Assembly: GCF_000744655.1 (NCBI RefSeq)
Contig: NZ_JQMJ01000004.1
Span: forward strand, 1,426,001 to 1,490,000
Length of the DNA stretch: 64,000 bases
From: Streptacidiphilus rugosus AM-16
Lineage (GTDB): Bacteria > Actinomycetota > Actinomycetes > Streptomycetales > Streptomycetaceae
Reading direction: 5' to 3'
Both the position numbers and the translations under genes were made by a program. This document shows, one piece after another, positions 1 through 7,907 of this stretch (position 1 is its first letter; every line of letters begins with the position of its first letter). The notes under the pieces were generated by a model, which worked only from the letters and a program-made list of their open reading frames with translations, did no database searches and was not told the origin of the DNA.

Positions 1-660
1 GAAGGGCGGGTGACCGAGCAGCAGTTCGTAGAGGACGCAGCCGAAGGAGTAGAGGTCGCTGCGCTCGTCGACCCCGGTGCCCTCGATCTGCTCCGGCGAC
101 ATGTAGTAGGGCGTGCCCACGGCGAAGGTACTGCCGCCGAGCCGCGCGGTGCAGTCCTGGTCGGTCCCGAGGCGGGCGATGCCGAAGTCGCAGATCTTCA
201 CCGTGCCGTCGGCGGTGCGGATGAGATTGCCCGGCTTGAGATCACGGTGGATCACCCCGCGCTCGTGCGTGTAGACGAGCGCGGTCGCTATCTGCCGGGC
301 GATCCCGATCGCCTCGGAGGGCCGCAGCCTGCGGCTGCGGGCGGCGTCCAGCAGCCGGCCCAGGTCCTCGCCGTCGAGGAGTTCCATGACCAGGAAGAGG
401 ATGCCCGACCACTCGCCGAAGTCGTGCACCACGGTGATCCCGGCGTGCTGCAACCCCGCAGCGAGCCGCGCCTCGCGGCGGAACCGCTCGCGCACCAGCT
501 CACCGCTGCTCTGACGGCCCTCCGGCATCAGGCACTTGACCGCGACCAGCCGCCCGAGCGCCTCGTCCTCGGCGCGCCAGACCTCTCCGGCGCCGCCCCG
601 ACCGATCCGACGCAGCAGCCGGTACCGACCCTGGACCAGCGTGTTCTCCTCCACCCCCAC
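1..660 (-). CDS. Serine/threonine protein kinase, N-terminal part (cut by window edge)
   Basis: Translating the minus strand from a GTG at 660 (or a second in-frame GTG at 654) gives a Hanks-type kinase domain that runs off the left edge. Visible in order are a glycine-rich loop (IGRGGAGEV), the ATP-binding lysine (VAVK), the catalytic loop HRDLKPGN, the DFG motif (CDFGIARL), the activation-segment end (GTPYYMSPEQ) and DLYSFGCVLYELL of subdomain IX. All catalytic residues are present, so the kinase should be active. Any juxtamembrane or extracellular sensor part lies outside the window, so its signal is unknown. The start is uncertain because the two GTG codons are six bases apart and neither has an ideal ribosome binding site. 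Confidence 0.9.
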   Translation of the reverse strand, partial: MGVEENTLVQGRYRLLRRIGRGGAGEVWRAEDEALGRLVAVKCLMPEGRQSSGELVRERFRREARLAAGLQHAGITVVHDFGEWSGILFLVMELLDGEDLGRLLDAARSRRLRPSEAIGIARQIATALVYTHERGVIHRDLKPGNLIRTADGTVKICDFGIARLGTDQDCTARLGGSTFAVGTPYYMSPEQIEGTGVDERSDLYSFGCVLYELLLGHPPF

Positions 661-722
661 AGTATGCGCGGTGCTCCCCGCTGCCGTGGACAAGTCGACG
701 GGGTGGACAAGCCAACATCAAC

Positions 723-741
723 TTAGGTTAGCCTTACCTTA
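723..741 (+). promoter_or_regulatory. Iron box (DmdR/IdeR type) overlapping the start codon of the CopD-like gene
   Basis: The 19-mer TTAGGTTAGCCTTACCTTA matches the actinobacterial iron-box consensus TTAGGTTAGGCTAACCTAA at 16 of 19 positions. Its last base is the A of the ATG at 741, so a bound repressor would sit on the translation start. There is no Shine-Dalgarno sequence between box and ATG, which suggests a leaderless or very short-leader mRNA. Confidence 0.7.
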
Positions 742-1919
742 TGAGCCTCCCTGCCTCTCTTCTCGCCGCCGCCGGCTACTCGCCCCCGCCCCTGTGGCGC
801 GTGCTCACCAAGTCCGGCTACTTCCTGGGTCTCTGCGGGGCCATCGGCGCCACCCTCACCTACGCGGCCGCCGTGCGCCCGGCTCTGCGCTCCGGAGTCG
901 GCGACGCCGCGGACGTCGACACGCTGCGCCGCCGCGCGGCCCGCTTCCTCGCCTGGTCCGGAGTCGTCCTGCTGGTGGCCGGCTACTTCCAGCTCGCCGC
1001 CCGGGTGGCGCGCGCGGGCAAGGGCATGCCCTTCGGCTCGGCCCTGGCGCCGGCCAGGATCGCGGACTACCTCAACGCCCCGGCCAAGCACGGCGCCTGG
1101 GTGGCGCAGGGGACGATCACCCTGGTGCAGAACCTCGTCCTGGTCGCGACCGCCGCCGTGCTGATCTCCCTGTTCGCCCCTCGCGCCGGGCGCCGCGTCG
1201 ACACCCTCGCGCTTATCGCCCTGCCGCTCTCCGTCGCGACGACCCTGGTCGGCGCCGTCCCGACGAAGGCCTTCGCGGACCTCGACGACCTGCTCGACAC
1301 CCTGCTGGTGCAGGTGCACATCGTCAGCGGCACGGTGTGGGTCGGCGGTCTGGCCCTGCTCGCCGCGCTGGCCACGGCCGGGCGCCGGCTCGGCGACGGC
1401 GCGGGCGTGCTCTGGGCGGACCTGTGGCGGCGCTTCGGACTGGTGGCGCTGATCTGCGTGGGCGCAGTCACGATCTCGGGACTCTGGCTGACCTGGAAGT
1501 CCGTCGGCTCGGTCCCGCAGCTGTGGACCACGACCTACGGAGTCTTCCTGCTCGTCAAGATCACGCTCGTGCTGGGCATGATCACCGCCGGCGGCTTCAA
1601 CCAGTTCTGGCTCATGCCGCGGATCGCCCGCGCCCGCCGCGCCGACGCGACCTCCACCCTGCTGCACCTGACCCTGCGGCACTTCCCCCGCGTCGTCTGG
1701 GTCGAGGTCGCCCTGGGCGCGGCGGTCCTCGGCGTGCTCCCCTTCCTCAGCGGCTCCGCCCGCAGCGAGGCCGCCCCCGACAGCCCCGCCCCGACGGCGA
1801 CCGGCGGCATCCTCGCCCTGGGCCTGGTCCTGGTGCTGACCCTGGCCGCCTCCCTGGTCGCGACGGCGAAGGTCTCCGACACCCTCGCCCGCCGCGAACC
1901 CGGGCTGGCGACCGCCTGA
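741..1919 (+). CDS. CopD-domain multi-pass membrane protein
   Basis: 392-residue polytopic membrane protein. Hydrophobic segments recur from residue 25 to the C-terminus, and the C-terminal half (about residues 180-330) has the spacing of the CopD copper-resistance domain, including an IVSGTVWVGGLALLAAL helix and a WLTWKSVG stretch. CopD proteins take part in copper handling at the membrane; no CopC-like periplasmic domain is fused here. The ATG at 741 overlaps an iron box, so expression is probably tied to iron status, unusual for this family. The metal actually handled is not shown by the sequence. It stands alone, divergent from the kinase gene upstream and convergent with the AhpD-like gene downstream. 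Confidence 0.75.
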   Translation: MSLPASLLAAAGYSPPPLWRVLTKSGYFLGLCGAIGATLTYAAAVRPALRSGVGDAADVDTLRRRAARFLAWSGVVLLVAGYFQLAARVARAGKGMPFGSALAPARIADYLNAPAKHGAWVAQGTITLVQNLVLVATAAVLISLFAPRAGRRVDTLALIALPLSVATTLVGAVPTKAFADLDDLLDTLLVQVHIVSGTVWVGGLALLAALATAGRRLGDGAGVLWADLWRRFGLVALICVGAVTISGLWLTWKSVGSVPQLWTTTYGVFLLVKITLVLGMITAGGFNQFWLMPRIARARRADATSTLLHLTLRHFPRVVWVEVALGAAVLGVLPFLSGSARSEAAPDSPAPTATGGILALGLVLVLTLAASLVATAKVSDTLARREPGLATA

Positions 1920-1931
1920 CGCGGTGGCGTC

Positions 1932-2426
1932 TCAGCCGACCGGCCAGGGGCGGGCGATCGCGCCCAGCCGGTTCCAGGCGTTGATCACGGTGATCGTCCA
2001 GATCAGTTCGGCCAGCTCCGTCTCGCCGAATTGGTCTGCCGCCCGTCCGAAGACCTCGTCGGTGACGGGCCCTTCGGTGAGCCGCGTTCCGGCCTCGGTC
2101 AGCTCCAGCGCCGCGCGCTCGCGGGCGGTGAAGAAGGGCATCTCCCGCCAGACCGCCACCCCGCTCACCCGCCGCTCGTCCTGCCCGGCCTCGCGCAGGT
2201 CCGTGGCGTGGGTGTCGACGCAGTAGGCGCAGCCGTTGAGCTGGGAGGCCCGCAGGCGGACCAGGTCCAGCAGCACCGGCTCCAGGGTGGTCTTGCGGGA
2301 GACGTTGTCGAGGTGGGCCATCGCCTTGTCGATGTGCGGGGCCAGCGCGCCGGTGTCGAGACGGACCGGCGGGACGACAGGGGTGTCGGCGGTCGGCGTG
2401 TCGGTCGTCGAGATGTCAGAGGTCAT
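1932..2426 (-). CDS. Carboxymuconolactone decarboxylase / AhpD-like protein
   Basis: 164-residue protein of the alkylhydroperoxidase AhpD fold. The redox motif is clear: NGCAYCVDTHATD, a CxxC followed by a histidine three residues later, as in AhpD-type proteins that act as thiol-disulfide peroxidases or adaptors. The ATG at 2426 is chosen because GAAGGG lies 8 bases upstream. The open frame extends to a GTG at 2531, but that stretch is low-complexity and has no ribosome binding site. Residues 1-25 are a Thr/Pro-rich tail. The real substrate (peroxide or carbon compound) cannot be told from sequence. Confidence 0.85.
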   Translation of the reverse strand: MTSDISTTDTPTADTPVVPPVRLDTGALAPHIDKAMAHLDNVSRKTTLEPVLLDLVRLRASQLNGCAYCVDTHATDLREAGQDERRVSGVAVWREMPFFTARERAALELTEAGTRLTEGPVTDEVFGRAADQFGETELAELIWTITVINAWNRLGAIARPWPVG

Positions 2427-2607
2427 GGCGTTCGCCCTTCGTGGTGGTCGGACCTGGAGCGCCGCCCGGACGGGTCTGGCAGTCGGTCGAGGCGGCTCGT
2501 CACCGAACCTATGGGCGCCCGAGCGGGCCACGACCGCCTCGGCGCGCCAGGAAGCGGGCCATTCGCGCCATGCGCCACCCGGTCGTCCGAGCGGACCGCC
2601 ACGCCGA

Positions 2608-3627
2608 TCAGGTCGGCGACTCGCGGCGAACGGCGGAGGGGGCCTGGCCGTGCCAGCGGTGGACCGCGCGGCGCAGCGTCCGGGCGTCGCGGTAGCCGAC
2701 CCTGGTGGCGATCGACTGCAGGCTGAGGTCGGTCTCCTCGAACAGCCGCATGGCGCGCTGCTCCCGCACCTCCTCCAGTTCCTGACGGAAGGTGGTGCCG
2801 CTCTCGTGCAGCCGGCGCTGGAGGGTGCGCGGGCTGAGCGCCAGACGTCGGGCCGTCGCCTCCACGGTCGGCGTCTCGGCCCGGTCCGCCGAGAGGATCG
2901 CCGCGCGGAACCTGTCCCGCCAGCCGAGCACGGGCCTGGTCGCGGCCAGCGTCATGTCCGCGTGCCGGCGCAGCACTTCGGGCAGCCCGGGACGGAAGCC
3001 GGACAGCGGTGTCGCCGCGTCGTCGGCGAGGAAGGTGATGGAGTTGGTCGCCGCCCCGAACTCGACGTTGCGGGTGCCGAGCAGCCGGATCAGCGACCCG
3101 TGGTCGCGCGGCGCACGATGGGCCAGCCCGACGTGGACCGGGACGACGAGCTCCCGCCTCGCCTCCCTGACCCGGTCCAGGAACAGCATCATCGCGAACT
3201 CCCGCACCGCGGCCACCACGTCGGGCTCCGCCGTCGCACAGCTGAACCGCAGGGTCGCCTGACTGCCGTTCTCCACGACCTCGAGCACGTCGATGTCGGG
3301 GTCGGTGACCGACCGGAAGTACCGCGCGGCGTCCCGCGCGCCGTCGAGGACGGTGGCGCCGGAGGTGAAGAGGTGATCCCAGACGCCGAGGCTGCCGACC
3401 GGCGCGTGCGCGATCAGCCGCCCGGTCAGGCAGGTGTCGCGGGCGGCCACCACGAGGTGCTCCCAGACAACGGCTCCGGTCGAGGTCGGCACCCTGGCCA
3501 GGTCGTCCGCCAGCGTCTCCGTCTCCAGGCCCGTCAGTCCGGCATACCGCACCGGACTGACACCCGCCGCGCCCAGCCCCTCCAGGCAGCGGCGCATCAG
3601 TGCCGTGGATATCGTCCCCTCGATCAT
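2608..3627 (-). CDS. AraC-family transcriptional regulator
   Basis: About 339 residues. The N-terminal two thirds resemble the ligand-binding domain of the OruR/ArgR-like AraC branch. The C-terminal 100 residues hold the double helix-turn-helix: TVEATARRLALSPRTLQRRL and LSLQSIATRVGYRDARTL. The start at 3627 (MIEGT) is a guess; a GTG at 3672 is also in frame and neither has a convincing ribosome binding site. The gene is divergent from the permease at 3726, with about 100 bases between them, a layout that often means the regulator controls the transporter; here that is inference. Confidence 0.85.
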   Translation of the reverse strand: MIEGTISTALMRRCLEGLGAAGVSPVRYAGLTGLETETLADDLARVPTSTGAVVWEHLVVAARDTCLTGRLIAHAPVGSLGVWDHLFTSGATVLDGARDAARYFRSVTDPDIDVLEVVENGSQATLRFSCATAEPDVVAAVREFAMMLFLDRVREARRELVVPVHVGLAHRAPRDHGSLIRLLGTRNVEFGAATNSITFLADDAATPLSGFRPGLPEVLRRHADMTLAATRPVLGWRDRFRAAILSADRAETPTVEATARRLALSPRTLQRRLHESGTTFRQELEEVREQRAMRLFEETDLSLQSIATRVGYRDARTLRRAVHRWHGQAPSAVRRESPT

Positions 3628-3725
3628 GAGAGGAAGATAGCCGTGCGGTCGGCCGTCCGGCCCAGGGAACACCTCGCACGGATATCGTGCGCCGGTATCG
3701 CAAGTCGTCCCCGAGAAGGCAGGTC

Positions 3726-4988
3726 ATGAGCACCTCGGCGCCCACCACCGGACCGGCGGAACTGCAGCGGAACCTGGGCGTCTTCGACGCGACCGTGGTC
3801 GGGCTCGGGTCGATGATCGGCGCGGGCGTCTTCGCCGCACTGGCCCCGGCCGCCTCGGCGGCGGGGTCCGGTCTGCTGCTGGGCCTGGCGCTGGCCGCCG
3901 TCGTGGCCTACTGCAACGCCACCTCCTCGGCTCGCCTGGCCGCCCGTTACCCGCAGTCCGGCGGCACCTACGTCTACGGCCGTGAGCGTCTCGGCGAGTT
4001 CTGGGGCTATCTGGCCGGCTGGGGCTTCGTGGTCGGCAAGACCGCGTCGTGCGCGGCGATGGCGCTCACCGTCGGTTCCTACCTGTGGCCCGCCCAGGCA
4101 CACGCCGTGGCGGTGGCCGCGGTCGTGGCGCTGACCGCGGTCGACTACGTCGGCCTGCAGAAGGCCGCCTGGCTCACGCGTGTCATCGTCGCCGTGGTCC
4201 TGGCCGTGCTGGCCGCCGTCGTCACCGCCTGCCTGAGCAGCACCGCCGCCGACACCGGCCACTGGGCCGTCGGCGCCGGCGCGGGTTGGCACGGCGTGCT
4301 GCAGGCCGCCGGGCTGCTGTTCTTCGCCTTCGCGGGCTACGCGCGCATCGCGACCCTCGGCGAGGAGGTCCGCGAGCCCGCGCGCACCATCCCCCGGGCC
4401 ATCTCGATCGCCCTGGGCATCACCCTGGTCGTCTACACCGCCGTCGCACTCGCCGCACTCGCGGTGCTCGGGCCGGAACAACTGGGCCACAGCGCCGCCC
4501 CACTGGCCGACGCCGTCCGCGCGGCGGGCGTGCCCGGCCTGGTCCCGTTCGTGCGCGCCGGGGCGGCGGTGGCCGCTCTCGGGTCACTGCTCGCGCTGAT
4601 CCTCGGCGTCTCCCGCACCACGCTGGCCATGGCCCGCGACCGGCATCTCCCCCACGCCCTCGCCGCCGTGCACCCCCGCTACGCCGTCCCGCACCGCGCC
4701 GAACTGGCCGTCGGCGCGGTGGTCGCGGTCCTGTCCGCCTTCGCGGACGTACGCGGCGCGATCGGCTTCTCCTCCTTCGGCGTGCTGGCCTACTACGCCA
4801 TCGCGAACGCCTCCGCCTGGACCCTCACCCCCGAGGAGGGACGCCCACCGCGGCTGGCGCCCCTCGCGGGAGCGGCGGGGTGCGTGGTCCTGGCGCTCGC
4901 CCTGCCCGCGGTCTCCGTGCTGTGGGGCGCGGTGGTGCTCGCGCTGGGCGCAGCCGTCTACGGCGCCCGCAGGGTCTTCGCCGGCTAA
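3726..4988 (+). CDS. APC-family amino acid permease
   Basis: 420-residue transporter with about 12 predicted membrane helices. The first helix carries the APC substrate-binding signature GLGSMIGAGVFAALAP, and TLGEEVREPARTIPRAI is the cytoplasmic loop typical of APA-type amino acid or polyamine permeases. The ATG at 3726 follows AAGGCAGG and gives the usual short cytoplasmic N-terminus; an upstream GTG at 3687 is less likely. Transcribed away from the AraC-type regulator. Substrate is not identifiable. A stem-loop sits directly after the stop codon. Confidence 0.88.
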   Translation: MSTSAPTTGPAELQRNLGVFDATVVGLGSMIGAGVFAALAPAASAAGSGLLLGLALAAVVAYCNATSSARLAARYPQSGGTYVYGRERLGEFWGYLAGWGFVVGKTASCAAMALTVGSYLWPAQAHAVAVAAVVALTAVDYVGLQKAAWLTRVIVAVVLAVLAAVVTACLSSTAADTGHWAVGAGAGWHGVLQAAGLLFFAFAGYARIATLGEEVREPARTIPRAISIALGITLVVYTAVALAALAVLGPEQLGHSAAPLADAVRAAGVPGLVPFVRAGAAVAALGSLLALILGVSRTTLAMARDRHLPHALAAVHPRYAVPHRAELAVGAVVAVLSAFADVRGAIGFSSFGVLAYYAIANASAWTLTPEEGRPPRLAPLAGAAGCVVLALALPAVSVLWGAVVLALGAAVYGARRVFAG

Positions 4989-5018
4989 GGGCACGTGGCC
5001 GTTCCCGTCCACGTGCCC
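4989..5018 (+). terminator. Stem-loop after the permease gene
   Basis: GGGCACGTGG and CCACGTGCCC form a perfect 10 bp stem around a 10-base loop beginning at the base after the TAA stop. There is no U-run, as usual in very GC-rich actinomycetes. It is a likely intrinsic terminator or 3-prime stabilising hairpin. Confidence 0.6.
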
Positions 5019-5170
5019 CTGCGGCTGCTCTCCCACCAAGGGACGGTCGGGGTGCCCTGCGGCCCCTCGCCGTCACCGGAAAGCGTCCCGGCCCGTCAGC
5101 TCCCCACGAGGTTCCGAGCCGGTCCCCCGGTCGACCAAGGTATCCCCGCCCGCCGACGGGGCGGAGCGCT

Positions 5171-5221
5171 CCTGACGCTCCCTTGGCGGCTGACGCGTGA
5201 ACCCTGACGCAGCCTTGACGC
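5171..5221 (-). promoter_or_regulatory. Four-part 11-21-11 operator, copy A
   Basis: Half-sites (plus strand) CCTGACGC at 5171, CTTGGCGG at 5182, CCTGACGC at 5203 and CTTGACGC at 5214 are spaced 11, 21 and 11 bases; on the minus strand they read GCGTCARG. No minus-strand gene follows to the left, so this copy has no obvious target except usp on the other side. The 447-base gap 4989-5435 holds the stem-loop, copy A and copy B and no convincing gene. Confidence 0.75.
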
Positions 5222-5293
5222 GGCGTCCGCCAGGACCGCAACCCCGCACCCCGCCCGGCGATCCAGAGGACCTCAGTGGCCGTCGTCACATCG

Positions 5294-5344
5294 GTCGTAA
5301 GAGCGCGTCAAGGCTGCGGGCCGCGCCGTACACGCGACGTCAAA
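5294..5344 (+). promoter_or_regulatory. Four-part 11-21-11 operator, copy B (usp)
   Basis: Half-sites GTCGTAAG at 5294, GCGTCAAG at 5305, CCGTACAC at 5326 and ACGTCAAA at 5337, spacing 11-21-11. Sites 2 and 4 are strong, 1 and 3 weak. The last half-site ends 91 bases before the usp start codon. Confidence 0.7.
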
Positions 5345-5435
5345 ACGGTCGGGACCTGCCCCGTTCCTGCGTTGGAATAGCCGGTGACGGTCCTCCGGGC
5401 CGCCCTTCCCCCGTCACAGGAGTAGTGAGTTCGCC

Positions 5436-5987
5436 ATGTCCCACTCGGGGCGCGTCGTCGTCGGAGTCAGCGGAACACCGACCAGCCTGCAGGCCCTGCG
5501 TGTGGCCGTGACCGAGGCCCGCAAGGCCGGGTCCCGGCTGAGCGCCGTACTGGCCTGGACGCCTCCGGGCGGTGAGCTGGGCTACCGGCGCGCGCCCTGC
5601 CCCCCGCTGCTGCGGATCTGGGAGGACACCGCCGAGTGGCCGTTGCGCAACAGCTTCGACGAGGCGCTGGGCGGAGTGCCGACGGACCTGCCGGTGGAGC
5701 TGGTGGTGATCCGCGGCGACGCCGCGGAGTCCCTCGTCGAGTTGGCCGACGGGGCGGACGACCTGCTGGTCGTCGGCGCGGGAGCGCGCGGCGCGTTCGC
5801 GCGCCTGGTCCACGGCGGGACGGCCCGGCGGTGCGTGGGCCGGGCTCACTGCCGGGTACTGACGGTCCCGGCCCCGGAACTGCTCGGCTCGCTGCCGTGG
5901 CGGCAGCGACACCGCGTCCCGAGCCCCCCGCACGAGCCCAGCCCGCCGACGGGTTCCCCGACGCCACGGGACCGCGCGCCGCACTGA
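5436..5987 (+). CDS. Universal stress protein (UspA family)
   Basis: 183-residue single-domain Usp. The first strand is GRVVVGVSGTPTSLQALRVA, and the nucleotide-binding loop near the C-terminus appears as VVGAGARGAFARLVHGGTARRC, a variant of the Gx2Gx9G(S/T) signature, so ATP binding is possible but not certain. The last 30 residues are Pro/Arg-rich and look unstructured. AGGAG lies 13 bases before the ATG, a long spacing. Copy B of the four-part operator lies 91 bases upstream, placing this gene in the proposed Kdp-linked regulon. Usp proteins commonly accompany osmotic or dormancy regulators in actinomycetes. Confidence 0.85.
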   Translation: MSHSGRVVVGVSGTPTSLQALRVAVTEARKAGSRLSAVLAWTPPGGELGYRRAPCPPLLRIWEDTAEWPLRNSFDEALGGVPTDLPVELVVIRGDAAESLVELADGADDLLVVGAGARGAFARLVHGGTARRCVGRAHCRVLTVPAPELLGSLPWRQRHRVPSPPHEPSPPTGSPTPRDRAPH

Positions 5988-6108
5988 CGCCGAACCGCAC
6001 GGGCCGGTGCCCGGAGTTGACGGCCGCGCTGCTGGGTGTGCTCGCGGCGGACCGGATCCTGGTACGCCGCTGGGCGCGCCGGGGACTGTACCGCCGGGCT
6101 GACGTCGA

Positions 6109-6240
6109 TCAGCCCGCGGATCGGACGGGGAGGACCAGCACCATGGTCAGGCCGCCGCCCGGGCTGTCCTCGGCCTCCAGCGTCAGGCCCATCGCCTCGG
6201 CGTACCCGCGTGCCAGGGCCAGATGCAGGCTGGGGCTCAC
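6109..6240 (-). pseudogene. KdpD C-terminal remnant fused to a kdpF-like start
   Basis: A 43-codon frame from GTG at 6240. Residues 6-37 (LHLALARGYAEAMG to GGGLTMVLVLPV) are the end of the KdpD histidine-kinase ATPase domain and align with the last residues of both intact KdpD proteins here (LARGLTEAMGG, DTPGGGLTMVL). The first codons, GTG AGC, sit where kdpF starts with GTG AGT in the intact operon, with the same 4-base GTGA overlap with the small upstream gene. The simplest reading is one deletion from just inside kdpF to near the end of kdpD. The fragment cannot be a working kinase. Confidence 0.85.
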
Positions 6241-6320
6241 AGGCGCATCACCCCACGGGCGATCAGCGCGAGCGCGCCGAAGACCGACACCGTGACGGCG
6301 ACGTAGACCACGTCGGCCAT
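6237..6320 (-). CDS. 27-residue membrane peptide, paralogue of the kdp leader peptide
   Basis: A single-helix peptide of 27 residues (MADVVYVAVTVSVFGALALI, then a basic RGV end). It aligns without gaps to the 27-residue peptide preceding kdpF at 16171-16254: same length, the VTV-VF core, ALALI/LALI and a final MRL/ERL. GGAG lies 6 bases before the ATG. It survives as the first gene of a decayed kdp locus and may be a passive leftover or still make a regulatory micropeptide. No four-part operator is found upstream of it. Confidence 0.7.
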   Translation of the reverse strand: MADVVYVAVTVSVFGALALIARGVMRL

Positions 6321-6457
6321 GAATCGCTCCGCTGGTGCGTGGCTCCCGGCTCAGGCGACCGGATCAGCCCCGATCCGTCACCCCACAAGCTCGTAGGCAA
6401 TCCGGCCCCGCCCCCCGGTCCCCCGGTCGGCGAGCAGGGCGGAGGGTCGACGTCCGG

Positions 6458-6532
6458 TCAGGAACCGTCGCGTTTGCCGTGATTGCCGGCCTTCTTGCGG
6501 CGGTCGTGCTTCCTGCGGGCGCGCTTGGACAT
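6458..6532 (-). CDS. Mini-ribosomal protein bL37
   Basis: 24 residues, strongly basic (MSKRARRKHDRRKKAGNHGK, then RDGS). It matches the actinobacterial large-subunit protein bL37 known from mycobacterial ribosome structures, sharing the KR-RK--DRR and NHGKR pattern and its length. GAGGGA lies 7 bases before the ATG. It lies 53 bases downstream of the SDR gene on the same strand and may be transcribed with it or from its own promoter. So short a gene is easily missed in annotation. Confidence 0.85.
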   Translation of the reverse strand: MSKRARRKHDRRKKAGNHGKRDGS

Positions 6533-6585
6533 GGTCGGGTCCCTCGGGTTCTGTGCGGGTGGTCGGAAGTCGGGGTGGTACACCG

Positions 6586-7431
6586 TCACGGGACGGGCAC
6601 GAGCTCGGAGGTGAGCCTCTCGCTGAGCTTGAGCAGGCGGTCCACCGAGCGCTTGTCGCTGACCTGCGGCCCGGCTGCGGTGACGGAGTCGCGCTCGTAG
6701 TAGCCGCCGTTGACGACCTCCGCACCCGGGTCGCACAGGTGCACGACCGTCTCGGCGACCTCGCCTGCCGGACGGCCGGTCGTGCCGTAGAGGGGACGGG
6801 TGGCGGTCTCGGCCACGCCCGGGTGGACGGTCAGCGCGGTGTGGCCTGCGGGCAGCCACTGGGCCAGCGCGGTGACGAACGTCGTCAGCGCCAGCTTGGA
6901 CTGACCGTAGGCGGCGATCCGCGAGTAGCGCTTGGCGCGGGTCAGGTCGGTCCAGTCGATGTTGGCGGTGCGGTGCAGGGTCGAGCCCAACGCGACGATG
7001 CGCGTGTCGGTGCCCCGGGCCAGCGGTCGCTCCAGCAGTCGGGTCAGCAGGTAGGGAGCGAGGTAGTTGACCTGGAAGGCCAGCTCGTTCCCCTCGTCGG
7101 TGAGGGTGCGCCGCTCGGGCGCGGAGATTCCCGCGTTGAGCACGAGCAGGTCGATCCGCCGGTGCTCCTCGGCCAGCCGGTCCGCGAGCGCGCGGACCGC
7201 GTCGAAGTGGCGGAAGTCGGCGACGGCCTGCTCCAGACGGCCGGTGGGCGCGCCCAGTTCGACCAGCGCCGCCGCGGCGGTGTCGGTGTTCTGCGCGGTC
7301 TGCCCGTGCACGATGACGCGGGCTCCGCCGCGGGCCAGGCGCAGCGCGGTCTGCAGACCGAGCCCGTTGGTGGCCCCGGTGACCAGGGCGGTGCGGTCGG
7401 CGAAGGGGTATCCGGACATGGCAGTGGACAC
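6586..7431 (-). CDS. Short-chain dehydrogenase/reductase (retinol-dehydrogenase-like)
   Basis: 281-residue classical/extended SDR. Cofactor loop is TGATNGLG (TGxxxGxG), the NNAG motif appears as LNAG, and the catalytic Ser-Tyr-Lys set is present (ALGST, YGQSKLAL). An Arg-rich region after the cofactor loop suggests NADP(H). The GTG at 7431 follows AAGGA by 5 bases; an ATG four codons in is also possible. The protein resembles WWOX/retinol dehydrogenase-like SDRs common in Streptomyces; substrate unknown. Operator copy I lies 271 bases upstream on the same strand. Confidence 0.88.
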   Translation of the reverse strand: MSTAMSGYPFADRTALVTGATNGLGLQTALRLARGGARVIVHGQTAQNTDTAAAALVELGAPTGRLEQAVADFRHFDAVRALADRLAEEHRRIDLLVLNAGISAPERRTLTDEGNELAFQVNYLAPYLLTRLLERPLARGTDTRIVALGSTLHRTANIDWTDLTRAKRYSRIAAYGQSKLALTTFVTALAQWLPAGHTALTVHPGVAETATRPLYGTTGRPAGEVAETVVHLCDPGAEVVNGGYYERDSVTAAGPQVSDKRSVDRLLKLSERLTSELVPVP

Positions 7432-7701
7432 AGTGATCCTTAGAAGGCGTGGTTCTGACGGGACGGCATGCGCAGTGCCGCCGCACCCGGCCGACGAGGC
7501 GAAGGGTGCGGGCGACGCGGAGTTGCGCGGGAGTACGGCGGTTCAGTCGCGCTGCGCGCGATGAGGCGGACGGTCGTCGTGCCGCGCCGGCGCGGCTGCG
7601 CAGCCCGGCGCGGGAACCGCGCGGACGTGGCTGCTGACGAGGAAGTCCATGCCGACCATCCCAGCCCCGGCGAGGTCCGGCCGCAAGTGCCGGGGCCCAA
7701 C

Positions 7702-7752
7702 CCTGACGCCAACGATATGTCCGCGATGCCGTTCTTGATCCCGGCTTAGCGC
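7702..7752 (-). promoter_or_regulatory. Four-part 11-21-11 operator, copy I (SDR)
   Basis: Half-sites (plus strand) CCTGACGC at 7702, CGATATGT at 7713 (weak), CTTGATCC at 7734 and CTTAGCGC at 7745. The last is identical to a half-site in the kdp promoter copy. It faces the SDR gene. The 476-base gap 7432-7907 contains copies I and D back to back; I see no convincing gene in the remainder. Confidence 0.65.
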
Positions 7753-7773
7753 CTGCCCGCGGCCACGACCGCG

Positions 7774-7824
7774 ACGCCAAGGCGACGTCAAGAGCCGACT
7801 CGTTCGCATATGAGCGCCGTCAGG
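7774..7824 (+). promoter_or_regulatory. Four-part 11-21-11 operator, copy D (orphan DNA-binding protein)
   Basis: Half-sites ACGCCAAG at 7774, ACGTCAAG at 7785, GCATATGA at 7806 (weak) and CCGTCAGG at 7817. It ends 83 bases before the GTG of the receiver-less regulator and lies only 21 bases from copy I, which points the other way. Confidence 0.7.
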
Positions 7825-7907
7825 ACCGGTCCGCAGGCGCTGACCTGGCTGTTCCCCCGGGTGTTGACTGATCGTGGTCCGTCCCGGACGACGAAAGGAC
7901 TACCCAC

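Noticed and set aside
5988-6108. Possible coding tail after usp
   Set aside because: Short frames with Arg/Ala content and no family resemblance; treated as spacer next to the kdp remnant.
7449-7749. Plus-strand frames between the SDR and the winged-helix gene
   Set aside because: Arg/Ala-rich, no ribosome binding site, no recognisable domain; the region holds two operators instead.
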